Below, in pieces: positions 1-12,395 of a DNA stretch of 64,000 bases; position 1 is the first letter of the stretch; every line of letters starts with the position of its first letter. The notes under the pieces were generated by a model. The model was given only the letters and a program-made list of their open reading frames with translations, was not told the origin of the DNA and searched no databases. Source of the stretch: Tricholoma matsutake (taxonomy: Eukaryota; Basidiomycota; Agaricomycetes; Agaricales; Tricholomataceae); NCBI GenBank assembly GCA_026075535.2, contig AP026539.1, positions 5,828,001 to 5,892,000 of the forward strand. The letters are read 5' to 3'. The position numbers were made by a program, and so were the translations under genes.

Positions 1-119
1 AAAAGGTAGGGAGAATGTAAAATTGAATATTTGTATACATATTATCAATGCCTTGTCCTTCAAAACATTGGAAAGATGCTGCTGCACGAGCACATAGTGG
101 AAAGTCCAAGCATGAGGAT

Positions 120-605
120 TAGGGCAAGGCAGGGGTTACCCCTGGGTGTCAAATGTCATACCCGTAACCCTACTCCTGAACACCCTACCCTTAGTGGTGA
201 GGGTATGGAAACATACAAGGATTTCCAAGGGTATGGGAGGGTTTGTCAAGGATACAAGGGTTTGGCACAAAATAATATTTAGAGCAAAATTCATTTGAAA
301 AGTGTTGATAACTATTGTATTTACTATTAATATCACATATTAATACCTCTTATTAACATATGAAAGCCATCATCATATTGGACAATCCCAAAATCTGAAT
401 TTAATTGATGAAAATCTTGTATATGAGTCTTTTTAGCTGAAAAAATCAAATGATATTCTTACATAAGGATACCCCTGGCATACCCCTGTACCCTTAGTAA
501 GAGTACAGGGGTATGCAAGAGTATGAACTTCCAAATCCCTACCCTTACCCCTCATACCCTTAGCCCAAAAACACAAGGGTATACCCCTACCCCTGCCTTG
601 CCTTA
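120..605 (+). repeat. hAT-type MITE, copy 1 (486 bp)
   Basis: Short non-coding element with terminal inverted repeats: the left end reads TAGGGCAAGGCAGGGG and the reverse complement of the right end reads TAAGGCAAGGCAGGGG. A second copy lies inverted at 13954-14442 and is similar along its whole length. The TAGGG/TAAGG ends fit the hAT terminal consensus YARNG. The flanks of this copy (ATGAGGAT and ATAATCCA) do not match, so no target duplication can be claimed here. The GGGTA/TACCC-rich ends surround an AT-rich core. It has no plausible coding capacity; the small ORFs inside are chance. Confidence 0.85.
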
Positions 606-634
606 ATAATCCAATTGTTTGCACCTACTGACAA

Positions 635-708
635 TGGCTCTGTGGTGTAGTGGTCAACTGCTGCTATCTATGCTTGGCGACAAGGCTTGGGGTTTGATTC
701 TACTTTAG
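635..708 (+). repeat. tRNA-like sequence (tRNA pseudogene or SINE head)
   Basis: A tRNA A-box-like stretch TGTGGTGTAGTGG (641-653) is followed 50 bases on by a B-box-like GGTTTGATTC (691-700), the normal spacing of an internal Pol III promoter. The putative acceptor ends do not pair, so I read this as a tRNA pseudogene or a tRNA-derived SINE head rather than a working tRNA. Confidence 0.45.
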
Positions 709-719
709 TACATAATTTT

Positions 720-1030
720 TCTGTAGTCAACTGAGCCTCTGCTATGCATCCACAGACTCGACTTGGACTCGACTTGGACATGTATCTGTCCAAGTCTGTC
801 CAAGTTCAAGTAAATTGATGTTGCTTGGACAAAGTCCATGCACACTCTGAGTAAAAGTCCAAAAATAGCTTGGACTCCACAAAAGTCCATGTGGACTCTC
901 TAGGAGTCTGAGCAACTGCTATACAGGACATTTGAGCCAAATGAGTGGGTGCCAGTCCAAGCTAGTCTGTGTGGAGTCCACCAAATTCCACGTGGACTGG
1001 CTCAGAATATGTGGGGCACAGTAAAGACCT
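720..1030. repeat. low-complexity CTTGGACTC / GTCCAAG-rich stretch
   Basis: The words GACTTGGACTC, GTCCAAGT and GGACTCCA recur irregularly on both strands without a fixed period. No credible coding region is seen. From here to about 1520 I see nothing else that I can name. Confidence 0.4.
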
Positions 1031-1524
1031 CAAAAACACATAGTAAATTACATGTTGAGTGTTTTCTGCAGATACAGCTATAATCAAGTGTTTCTCTAAC
1101 TTACAAAAATATTTCCAGAATCATCAGGAAAATGTGGTTACATTGACCATACTTTATTATACTATATAAAAGCTGGTATGATATCAAATGTCCAACACAT
1201 CCATAAGTCTTGCAGGTAGGCTGCTAATGAATTTTAAAGGACAGTAGCCTTTGCCAATTCATCGAGGGTAGAATAATGCCATTTACTTTTATGAAGCACC
1301 AACCAGACATAGTTTGAAGAAAGGATCATGAATTCAATTGAGCCAACCTAGGTAATGTTCATGAGCAACAGATGAAATCTGCAAATGTACAATAGCTGCA
1401 TAAAATCTGAATTGTGATCAAGATATCTAAGAGATGGCCAGCTTTCTGTTTGATACCATGCCTAGAAGAACCCCACCTGAGGCCATCACCAAGTATAATT
1501 GGACCAACTGCAAAGATCTTGAAG

Positions 1525-2000
1525 CCATTGATGACTTGTTGCAAATGGAGGAACTTGGGTGGATTGGATGTAGTGCGGATGTTGTGCAGACACAGAAGAA
1601 GATGACTTGTGCTTCATGTGCCAAAGAATTGTAACAAAATTGAAGTGGTAGGAATTCTGTCATGAGATGGAAGAACTCAAGCCATTGACTGTAGCAGAGT
1701 TATTTTGGAGCTTACACACAGCACCAGACATATCAGAAAGCATACTATGTTTCACAAGCAGAAAAGCCATTGACAACTTGTCACAAATGGAGGAACTCAG
1801 GTGGATTGGATGTAGTGTGGATAACATCCAGACACAGAAGAAAATGACTTGTGCTTCACATGCAGAAGAATTGTAACAACATTGAACCTTATCATGAGAT
1901 GGAAGAACTCAGGTCATTGACTGTAACAGAATTATTTTGGGGCTTATGCATTCCACGAGACATATCAGAAAACATACCATATTTCATAAGCCAAAAGAAT
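1525..2000 (+). repeat. tandem duplication, about 240-bp period, two copies
   Basis: The segment containing AAATGGAGGAACT...GGTGGATTGGATGTAGTG occurs at about 1541 and again at about 1785. GAGATGGAAGAACTCA recurs at 1664 and 1903. Both copies encode a similar short peptide (CSxDxxQTQKKMTCAS), but there is no longer gene around them. Confidence 0.7.
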
Positions 2001-3969
2001 TATTTGTCTCAACAATGTTGAAAGGCTGTGGCAGATCTGGAGACATGAGCATGGTTTTGTAGAATAGACAAAGATGGAAGGACCCCGGGTCAGGTCAGTC
2101 ATATAAGAATTGTGAGGCTTGTGAACAATGCCTATATCTAGAAGAGAACCCTTCAAGATCACCAAGCAGAAGAATAGCAAGGGTTGCACTTTTATTGAGT
2201 TCCTGGATGACCTGGATATGTGGTATACAGACAGAGATATCCTGTGAAGTATTGGAGACACTGTCTCTGGCAGAAGAACTATAATACAGGCAGATGACAC
2301 TGGGAAAGTAACAACACTTGCTCATGATGCAAAGGGAGCAAAGGGAGCAAATTTATGATGGGAAATATTATCTCATTGGCATACATGTCCAAAACATCGG
2401 ATAACTATAACTCATGGTTTTGTGCCTTAAGTGCAGCCCTTTTCTCCTTTAGTTTTGCTAATGTGCTATTTTTGGTGACAGGACATTGAGCAGAAGAGTA
2501 GGTGGGAAATATCTGGCTAGGTGACAGTGAGGAAAAGTTAGAGCTTGATTGGCTGGCAACTCACCAGTTCCACCAGATTAGCAAAGCATCCACCTCATTG
2601 TTCTCATCTGCATCCTCAAGAAATTGAAGGATGCTGTTGTAAAAGTGCTCAGAATCCATGATTGTATCAGACCGAGTAAACATTGTGGAAGATGATAGTG
2701 TGAATCTGACCTGTGAGAGCTCTAATCACAATGAGAAGCTGATGAAGACAGCACAGCGCTGTACCTGAGTCCCAATGTAAGCAATCGATGCCATAGTGAC
2801 CTAGGTCATTCCATGTATATGGGCATTTCCGGAGCATGTGGCCTTGGGTTGAACTCAGCGATGTGAATATGTATTTATAGGCCTTCAGAAAGGTAAAAAT
2901 TAGTAGGTTGTGTGCTTAGGGCTCAAGAACTCACCGAGACCAAGATGGTGCTTTGCAGGAGCCCATCCCAAGGATCCTCTGGGTCATACTTATGTTCCTT
3001 GTATAAGAGGATTGGCCATTGATCACCAGGCACCATGATATCACTGCTATGCAGCTGTGCCTTGACCCTGACCAAAGCATGTTAGATGTCAACTGTGCAG
3101 CAGGCAAGAAACTATTTACTCTTCATCAGACCAGTCAAACTCCACTGGGCACAATAGTTGGCCAGTCTTGTCATGATTAAACCCACAACTTGACTTGACA
3201 TTATGAGGAATAGGGGGAGTAAGTGAATCTCCCTGAGGGATGATCCAGTCGAGAACAGCACTTTTCAGGCCTTTAGTATCATCTGATCATGCACTTGATG
3301 CACCTTTCTGCAGCTTCAGATGTGATGCTTCATTAGTGCTGCACAGCCTATCAGAAGTTTGTTACAGACCAGATCTGCGATCATTCACATTTCTTCATCT
3401 GAGCTGTTAACTAAATGCTCCTCTAAACCTGGAACCATGTTTAGAAGGGTCCTGTAGATCCAATACTCCAGCCTTTGTCTGGTGGGAATCATCAGCAGGG
3501 ATATGAGGCTGGGAGAAGCACTTACTCTGTTGTAAAGGATTCTTCTGGGTCATCTGTGCATTCACTGTCACACAGAAGCCCACTAGTAATTAATGCACGA
3601 ATGTTACACAAGGCATGCACAGTGCGGCCAAAGTGATGCCCATAGGGTATGAGAGGGTCGCTGATACAGCTAGTTATTCACAAGGAGTTTCGAGAACTTT
3701 AGTGAGATTAAAGATGGTAACAATGCTTATGACCTTTTACATGGTCCCAAATGAAGTGCGTTGTCCTGCTGTTGATGATGCATGGCAGAGGAAGTTTGTT
3801 GGTTTTCATCATTGATAGGCATTATCAAGTGTCAAGCCAGTGAAGAGCGGCTAGGTCCCAGCCATAGCCTTTATATAGTCCAAGCTTCAGTCCAGAAGCT
3901 GACTAGTCAGGACTCTGAGTTGAGGGCCACAAGAGATCTGAGTGCTGAGTGCTGAGCTCTGGGAATGAT
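2001..3969. other. unrecognised stretch, no supportable gene
   Basis: Only short ORFs (60-111 codons) with no motif I recognise. Nothing resembling a transposase, reverse transcriptase, tRNA or strong repeat was seen. It may be old, decayed element or gene sequence. Confidence 0.4.
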
Positions 3970-4199
3970 TACAGCTGATATCATGTCAATAGGCCCCTGC
4001 ACAACACCTCTGTTTAGTTGTTTGTTTGGTTCTACATATCAGCGATGAACCCCATGCCGAGCCCCTATGAAGCAAGATACAGATGCAACTTTGCCACGTA
4101 CTCAGCTCGTCGGCATGTAGAGTTCCATCGCTGATAGAATCAAACAACAACTAAATAGAGGCCATTGTGAAGGGGTCCATTGACATGATATCAGCTGTA
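3970..4199. repeat. 230-bp foldback MITE, Tc1/mariner-like
   Basis: An almost complete palindrome. The left arm starts TACAGCTGATATCATG (3970) and the right arm ends CATGATATCAGCTGTA (4199). The arms are about 100 bases each and can be followed through TTTAGTTGTTG and ATCAGCGATG toward a central spacer of about 40 bases. TA at both ends followed by CAG fits a TA target duplication of the Tc1/mariner type. Confidence 0.75.
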
Positions 4200-6100
4200 C
4201 CGTAGTGACTTGAGTGACATATGTCACACCAGTATACTGTCAATTTTATCCATTTCCATTTTACTATGTAAGCACTATTACTACATTGTGGCCCCCACCT
4301 ATGTGATTGCTAAAGAGATGCTGACCAAGTACATATCTTACGCATTTTTACAAAATCCATATAGTTTTCACCAGTATGCTAACCCTAAATAGATTGCCAC
4401 AAGGATAAGCGGGAGTGCTAAAATTAGGACAGCAATGCTATTGATAATGTTGTGGTGGTAGTACTAGGTAAGATGGTCACAGTTAGATAAGTTGACTGCA
4501 GCTATAGATTGTAATGTGCACCTGCACCTGAGCCAAAGCTTTCAATACATGGGTATCAGCCAGTAGAGCATTCGATAGGGTGTTTGCTTGTTCGGAACTA
4601 AGGGTGCCATACTCTGCAGTCTTCAGTATACCTTCCCATTTGCTACTTGGTACTGTTGTTGTAAGTTTATGAAGCCATGGAATCATTGTATCCTTGAGCT
4701 CAAAGTGGTCCAGTACTGAGTCAGTGTTTGGACCAATACTAATGATTGGAACCATTGCAGCAGCTGGCATGGGTATTGGATGAGGCATTTGATCTGCGAT
4801 GGGCACCGTGGTGAAAGGCGGTGGAGATGTCAAAGGTGGTTCACTGTTCCTAAGCCCAAGTGGTGGAGGAGCCTGAAATTCTACCTCAGCTCTACAGAGG
4901 GCCCGCCTATGGCATTGGGGAGAACACCAACACTGGCATCAAAAGTGCAAACTTCCTTGCAGTGTGGCTTTGGGCAATGTCAATAGTCTTTCTCCACAAA
5001 TCTGCATGCCAGGGTCTAACCATTATAGAAGTTTTTAAATAATCACCCTTACACTGTGGGAAAGTAACTTACTAGGATGCTTAGGAAGCCTCATGCCCTC
5101 AATATGACAATGATTTGTGAAACATTGGAGATGGGGATGCACCACATCCCTTCCAAAAGCCTGGATGAAACTGGCAATGGTGGATTGCAACTCAATCCTG
5201 CCCTCGGCAAGTTCACGAGGGAACATGTAGACCTTGACAGTGGTGTTGTTCAGACAAGTTCTGCTGGATGGTTGGTAACCTGGACTACGAAGCAACAAAC
5301 TAATGCCCCCATCGATACAATCAAGTGTTGCAATCTGCAAGGGTTGAACATGAGGACTAATAAGCCACAATTTGATAACTTACTGCATCGTAGGCATCAG
5401 TTAGGGACTTATCCAGCAGATTGCTTCTTTCTCTTTGTTCCTGCCTTGTAGTTCTCCCTCCTATCCCATGAAGTGCTAGGTAAGCTAGATGCAAACCACC
5501 TTCATTTCATACAAGAAAGTGAGCTTCATCTTGAAAGACCTGCCCATGGAGGAGTGCCCTAGCTGCTCTGGCTCTTGCTGAGGCAACAAAGAAATTTGGA
5601 AGGAGAGAGTAAAGGGAAGCAATACCAGAAGGGGTGTACTGTGGGCAGTGGTCAATGGGTCCAATAGAGCCCAGTGGCTCCTCGATCCCATCTGACTCCA
5701 ACATAGCTGAGGTGAACTAGTGGGTTTAACTTGCACATTTATGAGAAAGTCAAATATACGAAGGGACTCAGAGGGGTAACCAATCATCATGATGACCATC
5801 CAGATGTTTGATGCTCCCCCATCACCCAGCTACAATCTTACATCATTAGACTACTCCTTAGGGTGGCTTTCAAAGTTTACATGATTGGATGGTATTGCAA
5901 TCATGGAGTGTAAGGTCAATCAAAGTGGTGCTGCAGAGATCTTGCTACAGGCAAAGCAACAAACAGGGCAGTAGCTATGAGGAAAGAGTTTACCACCTGC
6001 TCCTGCTACAGCAGAGGTAAATGACTTCACTTTTGACTTCAAACCAGCAACAAATAAAGCTTTATGATTGGATTTTCAAGTTAATTACAGTTAGTTTCAA
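4200..6100. other. unrecognised stretch with decayed minus-strand ORFs
   Basis: The largest ORFs lie on the minus strand (4483-4833, 116 codons; 5035-5370, 111 codons; 5507-5704, 65 codons). They may be pieces of one decayed multi-exon gene, but I recognise no domain or active-site motif and assign no function. Confidence 0.25.
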
Positions 6101-6733
6101 ATTATCAACAATGCCAGGCCAAAGCAATTGATGCTACTCTAGACACTTTGTTGCAAGCTGACAGCCAGAGATATGGGACTGATGAGGAAATTGGGAATGC
6201 ACTAGGAACCAGTACATTCTTATGGTATATGGGTTCCAACCTTGGAGCAGTAAGAAAATATTTATTACTGGCTTCAAGCTCTTGCAAACTGACATGTTCA
6301 TGAGTTGGAATAGGTGGCAGATAATGTACCTTTTATGAATACCATGATCTTGGATGCTTTATATGAGGTTGGCCTAAGTGGGAAATTTGATATAAGTAAG
6401 AGTCATGCTTTTGGACTATGTGAACCATGCCCCCGGCTTCCAGTTGCTATGTTGCCTGCAATCACTATGAGAGTAAGTGGCATTCACTATTTATTCTGAA
6501 TCTTGCTACTCATGCCATCACAGGTATACCATTGGGCTGCTAGGAAATCATTGTACAACTTTCCTGAGGACTGGCAGTTATACAAAATGGTTTTCAATGT
6601 CTTCACAAAGAGCCTTTGGTCACTAATGGCAGGCTTGCCACATGTCTACAACATCTTGGAGCAGAACATTCTCTGTGGAGCTCTTCTCTGCCACCATGGC
6701 CACAATAACTGGGTCAAGGACATGCTTTTTTAG
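6101..6733 (+). pseudogene. possible DUF6532-like protein fragment
   Basis: Two plus-strand ORFs (6314-6499 and 6503-6733) can be joined across a candidate 51-base intron that starts GTAAGT near 6471 and ends CACAG near 6521. The joined peptide has a short helical stretch, then LPVAMLPAITMR followed by VYHWA, which loosely resembles the LP...M+AL..TAVY..L core of the Agaricomycete DUF6532 family. The match is weak and from memory. No clear start codon is seen upstream, and stop codons interrupt the flanks. Other short, unrelated reading is possible. Confidence 0.2.
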
Positions 6734-6739
6734 TATCAA

Positions 6740-7480
6740 TTCAATTTTTTTGCCATGCCAGTGCCAGTGTCTGAATCAACTTGTACTAGTACGAGAGTAA
6801 TTTTTTTGCCAGTCTTCAACTTTCTCAATCATCACTACCTTTAGTACTTACTCTGTTGTACAACTGTATCAGGAAGGATTTTGAAATCAGATTTCGATTG
6901 CAAAGCATGGGGGATAGTAATTTGGGAGATTATTTGAGTAAAACCATATTCAAGGTACACAACTGCCCAATGTTGAAACGTTGAAGGCATCAGGGTCATA
7001 AAAGTAGCAAGATTGTAAAAAAATGGCAGGCTCAGAGACCTGTTGTGTGCAGTGAAAGCTGCTCCTAATAGGGAAGTGTAAGGGGTCCAGCCTTTCAGCT
7101 AGCCTTTTGTTGCTTTGCTATAAGATAAACATCAGTGAGCTACAGGAACTAAAGATAGGTCCAATCTCCACATATGAGCATTCTCCTCCACTGAGTCCTC
7201 TCCTGAACCTCCTTCTGAGCACCCATCCATTTCCATGTCCCAGTCTTCATCTTCATCTTCGTCTTTGTCATTGTCTTTGTCTTCAAGAGGGCCCATCTCT
7301 ATGCTATCATCTGGGAACAAGTCAGCTTAATGATGTTTATACAAAATGCATGCAAACCAAATTCATCTGCAGGGAAACACTTCACAGGTTGTCTGACAGA
7401 GACCTCGAAGTTTGCATCTGTCCATGATGGGAACTGTTGGGAATGACTGCCATTGATGGCATGCCATGCTCTCCAAAATA
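6740..7480. other. no gene recognised; acidic low-complexity ORF
   Basis: The stretch contains a minus-strand ORF (7132-7320) rich in Asp/Glu/Lys/Met that is low-complexity and gives no functional clue. It may be an exon near the 3' end of the JmjC-like gene or unrelated. Confidence 0.25.
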
Positions 7481-7499
7481 GTCAGTTGTTTTGGAAAAC

Positions 7500-9548
7500 T
7501 CAGTAAATAGCTGCAACCACTTGCTTGGATGTACAGCCACCTTCCTCCAGCTTCAAGTTCACCTTTAATGCCTGCTCAAGATAGAAGGAAATGGCCTTAG
7601 TTTGGCTAGCAAGACCTGTAAAGTAAAAGATTCTCCATTTATCCCATGATCCAGCATCTTCATGGAAGATGCTGAAGTTGTAGTTGCACCATAGCCAGTG
7701 GAGCTCTTTACCCAGTTTACAGCAATGCTTCATGGCCTGCTGCTCTTTGTACAATAAGCCATTTTGAGTATACATCTGCCAATGCAAAACTTCTTCAAGT
7801 TCTATGACATTGACAAGATTGACGATTTTGATGACTCCTTCCCAGGTATTAAATGCAGGAAGATGATTCCCTACTGGGATCGACTGCTCTGGAGTGGCTG
7901 AAAACCCACTTGCCACCAATTCCTCATAAATATGGATAAGGAGGTGGTGAAGAAGGGTTCTAGAATCGGTGGCATGTTCTGTATTTGTCAGAGTCTGGCT
8001 GCTGACAAAGGTGTGGATGATGGAGTAGACTGTATGAGTGATGGTTCTGATGTTGTAGAAATGGCCACCTAAACAGATAGTGGACTTGGGAGTGAACACA
8101 GCATGCAATGTACTGGGCCTCATATTCCTATCCATCCTGTATTATCATCCCAAATCCAAAAAGCAAAAAATGACTCACAGCTCCATGCCAGGTGTGAGGA
8201 GCACAGCTTCAAAATCATAGTTATCCACATCCACATCGTCAACACCAAAGCTCCCGGTGAACAACAGGGTGCTGGCACGCGCCTGAAGATTTTTGGGAGT
8301 TGCAATGACCCACCATTTGCATCCCCCTTCACTGATGACCTTGATGTGGGTACCAAATCCATCAGCATCAAGGTGGAACTTATCATGGGCACCCGATGTC
8401 ACTGCCAGGCCCCAAGCTAAACTAGTGAAGGGAACTGGATGGTATGAGACCTTGCAGAACTGAGAATCTGCAGTTGCTTGGAAGGCATACTCATTGCTTG
8501 CTAATGATGGCAGAGGCATGCAATCAATAGGTGGCAAGGGAAGTGGAAAGTGTAGGGCATTGAGGATCTTCCCACCATCCCCCACTCAGTGGCTTCATAG
8601 TAAATCTTCAGGGGTTCTGATGCATAATGCTATCCTTCCCTCATCATCTTCAGGAAGGGAGTGATCTGTGAGGGTATTTAGTCTAGTAAAAGTGCAATGT
8701 GGAGTTACTGACCCTGAATAGTGATTCTTTTACTCAGCCTGGGTGAAATGGTGGACATGCCATTTGCCTCAAATTGAACAATTTGCATAGGCTTGTCAGT
8801 GATGATGATGCATTTACAGCTGAAGATATCTTGAATAACTTCTGGTGGCATAGAAGCGCATTCAGTTGACCGCATCACATGAAAGATTGAGTGAGAGCTA
8901 TTGGGTTGTAGATGATGGGGCAGACCATCCATGAATCCCCTGGAAACTGCATTCCATACATCAGAGAAGAACTTCAACACTGCTTTGGACTGCTTTTACA
9001 TCAGTAAGGCTGACAATGCATGCCAACATGACCTACATGAAAGCCAGCTGTATAATTATATGGGATTATGGATTCAGGCCCATACAGGGGAAGAGATTGA
9101 GGGGCCACAAACATCCAAAAAACAGTATGCTTAGGAATAATAGCATCATTTACAGTCACATACCTCTGGAGGAATGTCCTCCCATGCAAAAGTAATATCA
9201 GGTTCAGACTGCTGTTCTGCATTCAGAGCCTAGTGGTGCGAGGAATGGGCAACAGCTCTCACCATGTCTTCCTTTACCTCTGCCAGAGTAAGGTCAATGA
9301 ATTCCAGTAGCCTGCCATCTGGTTGTTCCTCAAAAGTGCTCCTCCCCTCTAATACTTCCCATAGACCCTGGCTCTCTGTCCCCATCCCCATCCCCATCCG
9401 CTGTCTCCCTGTCTCTTGGCATATTTGCTTCCTCATCTCCTGCCTCTCAGCCTCAGTATGCTTTTTTTTCAAAGCCCCTGGCCTCTCTATCCTTGCACTT
9501 CCTCTTCTTGGTCTTTTAGGGGGACGTAAGTTGTGTAAGAGCACTTGA
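7500..9548 (-). pseudogene. decayed JmjC-like 2-oxoglutarate oxygenase family gene
   Basis: Read on the minus strand: a basic N-terminal region (9230-9544, PPKRPRRG...RKQICQETGRQRM), an exon at 8705-8980, the core at 8175-8585 and the C-terminal part at 7500-8135. The core holds FHLDADGFGT, which supplies the HxD iron-binding pair of the JmjC/cupin fold, then KWWVIATP and EAVLLTPGM. The next exon has LHAVFTPKSTICLGGHFY, with the distal His region. This order matches a JmjC-like family that is heavily expanded in mushrooms. An intron is visible between the last two pieces (GTGAGT...ACAG, about 8126-8177). Two in-frame TGA codons just upstream of the core exon sit where Arg is plausible, so this copy looks dead. 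Its biological substrate is unknown. Confidence 0.6.
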
Positions 9549-10067
9549 TCACAACAAGTGTTTTTGTTCAGAGTGTCGAAACACTAAGGGAGAGTCTGGC
9601 TTTGCGTGTGGGCATTTAATGCCAGCTACTTTTCCAGCCAGAATGTCCGGCAATTCTGACTCTGTGCAACAGTTGAGCTGGGCTATTTGTGACAGTGTCT
9701 GCACATACTGATACCACCATCAACATCCCTAGGGTCATCGGTACATTCATGTCAGTCCTGTCCCATCATATGCAAGTCATCTTCATCTTCTCCATCAGGC
9801 AGTGGGTTGGAAAGCTGTCTCTGTTGCATTATTAGTACACTGTCCAAGGTGCAGTCCAGTCTGGGTCCAACCTCCTAAAAGACATTTTTTACCTGTAAAG
9901 TTTCAAAAATGAGTGTTAGTTGTGCAACAGCACATATTGTGCTGCTATGTGTGGCTTGGGAACCCAAGTAAGCAGAAACATTTGTTTTGAGGGAAAAAAA
10001 CAGTCAAATTGGTGAAATATGGTCAGAGATAGTCAAAGAAACACTGAAAAAGAAAAGATACAATTAA
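9549..10067. other. no gene or repeat recognised
   Basis: Mixed-composition DNA upstream of the JmjC-like gene. I see no ORF of interest. Promoter elements cannot be told apart by eye. Confidence 0.3.
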
Positions 10068-10091
10068 CCCCCTCACACAAATGTGAGGGGG
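10068..10091. repeat. perfect hairpin, 10-bp stem
   Basis: CCCCCTCACA (10068-10077) pairs perfectly with TGTGAGGGGG (10082-10091) around a 4-base loop. Hairpins of the same design but different stem sequence form a cluster at 28440-28705. Confidence 0.8.
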
Positions 10092-10199
10092 CAGCACAAC
10101 AATATTAAACCAAAAAAACCATCCTGCCTGGCACAAAACATGGGGGAGAGGGTCATCCCATCATCCAAAGCAAGAAAAATAAAATAAAACTAAAGTACT

Positions 10200-11039
10200 C
10201 CCCAGCAGCTTGCAGCGGTGGGGTGGGGTGCTTGGATCATCCTGTGCATCATTGCCATCCCCTCTTCCTTGTCGTTGTCATCCCTGCATCCCTGCCCATT
10301 TCATCATGGTCCCTGTCCCCATCCCTGTTGTCATTGTCTTGTCCTGGTCCTGGTTCTCCTATTATCATTGTCCCCTGGTTTGTCGTTGAGCACCCACGAT
10401 CCACCCTGCTGTGTGGCGGGTACTGGCATTGTTGTCCAGTCATCGTCGTCAGCAGTTCTAGTTAGTACCTAAAAAAAGTATGTTAGTAACAAAATAATGA
10501 AATAAGAAGAAACTTACCAATGGCCCAAGAGATGTAGCTTGACGTCTCTCAGGCCTTTTATTTGTGTGCTTTGCCTCCTTCTTGTTGTCTCCCCTCGTCT
10601 CCCACTGTCTCGTTGTTCCATTGTCATTCCGTTTGGTCTGGTGGCAGCATTGCCATTCTCTTGCCGATTTGTAGTTGCACACATTCCCACCCCATGAGCA
10701 GTTGCTCACGACGGTGATTGGGGGTGCTTCCGTGGTCCTGTAAGTGGCCATTGTCGTTGTCTGGGCATCATTTCATTGTCATAAATCAAAACCTACAAGA
10801 AATGAAAAATATAAGTTAGTTGAATCAAATAAAAAGCATAGAACATAATAATAAACTTACCAGGGGCCCAAACAACATTATCGTCATTTGGGCCCATATC
10901 TGCTGTTGGTTCTAGGGATAGGAGGAGGGGAGGAGGCAGTGTCATCGACAGTGGTGGTGGCTGCCGTTGTTGACATGCAGTTTGGAAAATGAACCAACAC
11001 ATAAATCACATGGTATATTGATTTGTAAGATGTTCCATT
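10200..11039 (-). repeat. low-complexity dispersed repeat related to 27630-28700
   Basis: GACAACGAC/GTCGTTGTC-rich DNA. Minus-strand reading gives MGPNDDNVVWA followed by a GTAAGT donor near 10857, and the same sequence with the same following intron-like stretch occurs on the plus strand near 27820-27915 (TGPNDSNVVWA). It also carries the palindrome CCCCATGAGCAGTTGCTCAC near 10690, shared with 12551 and with the array at 28200-28430. I take it as a truncated dispersed repeat with relic coding capacity, not a gene. Confidence 0.5.
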
Positions 11040-11760
11040 TAGGGCCAAGCCACCGAGGGCCGGTCCTCACAGGTCTGGCCCCAGTTCACAGTCCACTCAT
11101 TGCCTGGACCTGGACCTGCTGAGGCAGTCTGGTCCAGCACTTAGGCAAACCTGGACTGGACCTGGGTCAGCAGGTCCTGGCCCGGACCTTGGACAGTGTA
11201 GCTACAGCATTGGTAAGGCAGAACATGGTAAGTTCTTCTTCATTTCTCATGATCTTATACTTATTTATAATCTATTTACATTGCGCTTGAAGAGCCCGAT
11301 TAGACAAGAGGCCTACATTAAGCTGTTCTTCTGCATTTCGAAGATTTCATTTGGTGGCAGCTACAGCATTGATAGGGTGGAACATGGTAAGTTCTTCTTC
11401 ATTTCTCATGATCTTGTACTGGTTTCTAATCTATATACATTGTGTTTGAAGGCCCGATTAGATGAGAGGCCTACATTTAGTTGTTCTTCTGCATTTCGAA
11501 GATTTTCTTCAATAGTAGCAACAGCAGAACATGGTAAGTTCATCTTCATTTCTCATGATCTTATACTTGTTTCTAATCTATTTACATTGCATTTGAAGGG
11601 CCCAATTAGCCTACATTAAGATGTTCTTCTGCATTTTGAGGATTTTGTTTTGTAGCAGCTACAGCATTAGCAGGGCAGAACAGTGAGTTCTCCTTTGTTT
11701 CTTGTTATCTTATACTTGCTTCTAGTCTATTTACCTGTTATTTTAATGTGCTAATGCAGC
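11040..11760 (+). mobile_element. hAT-like remnant: TAGGG end plus tandem repeats of about 125 bp
   Basis: TAGGGCCAAGCCACC (from 11040) resembles a hAT left end and is followed by GGTCC/GGACC-rich subterminal DNA. Then come about four tandem units carrying CATGGTAAGTTC, TTTCTCATGATCTTATACTT and GAGGCCTACATT. Units of similar design (CATATGATCTTATACTTATT...GAGGCCTGC) occur inside the hAT remnant at 23123-24641, which supports a hAT origin. No matching right end was found, so the element is truncated or too decayed to bound. Confidence 0.5.
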
Positions 11761-12127
11761 AAAAGATGCAACCTAAAGGATTCTTCAGGCTAGACTTTGT
11801 GTCACCCACTTGTGGGACTTACATACATATAAATATATGATAGATTACTACAGTAAATATCCATGGTGCCTCCACCATGGTGTTTACCAAAAACCCATGG
11901 ATAAAACCTGTATACACAGGTACAGTCACTGTGGACCCAGCATGGTAGCGATTTCAGCCATCTAAGTGCCAAAACATGAATTTTCTAATTTAAATGGCTG
12001 AATTCATGGTGGATGAATTTGGGATGAATTTTCAGCCCATATATTTAAGCCGTTTAGGGTATGGAATTCATGTGTATTATTTTACAAAATTTCCATATGT
12101 CAATGGGATGAAATTTCATTTGACAAA
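11761..12127. other. no feature recognised
   Basis: AT-rich DNA with CCATGG words but no gene, strong repeat or terminal repeat that I can bound. Confidence 0.3.
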
Positions 12128-12395
12128 AGAATGAAAAGTGGGGGATGTTTTTAATCCAACAGGAAGGTATGAACTTCATCTGAAAGACAGGATGTTTTTG
12201 TATGTGATTTTCTGACATCTAGGGGATGTTTTTATTCTAGGGGGGGGGGTATGAATATCATCCAAAAGATTTGATGTTTCAGCTTGTGATTTTCTGACTT
12301 CTAGGGTTAGTTTTCAATCTGCAAGGATATTAATTTCATCTGAAAGACAGGATGTTTTGGTATGTGATTTTCTGACATCTAGGGGATTAGTGGGG
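12128..12395 (+). repeat. minisatellite, about 80-bp period, three units
   Basis: The phrase TGTGATTTTCTGAC.TCTAGG recurs three times at roughly 80-base spacing, each preceded by GATGTTT and followed by AT-rich DNA with GAA.TTCATC. The units differ at several positions, so the array is old. Confidence 0.65.

Noticed and set aside
31..336. Overlapping short ORFs in the first MITE
   Set aside because: They lie inside a repeated non-coding element, recur inverted in copy 2, and overlap on both strands without any motif.
635..708. Functional tRNA gene
   Set aside because: A- and B-box-like sequence is present but the acceptor ends do not pair and no clean anticodon arm is visible.
10218..10472. 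Ser/Leu/Pro-rich plus-strand ORF
   Set aside because: Low-complexity GTTGTC/CATCCC repeat translated in several overlapping frames; no evidence of a protein.
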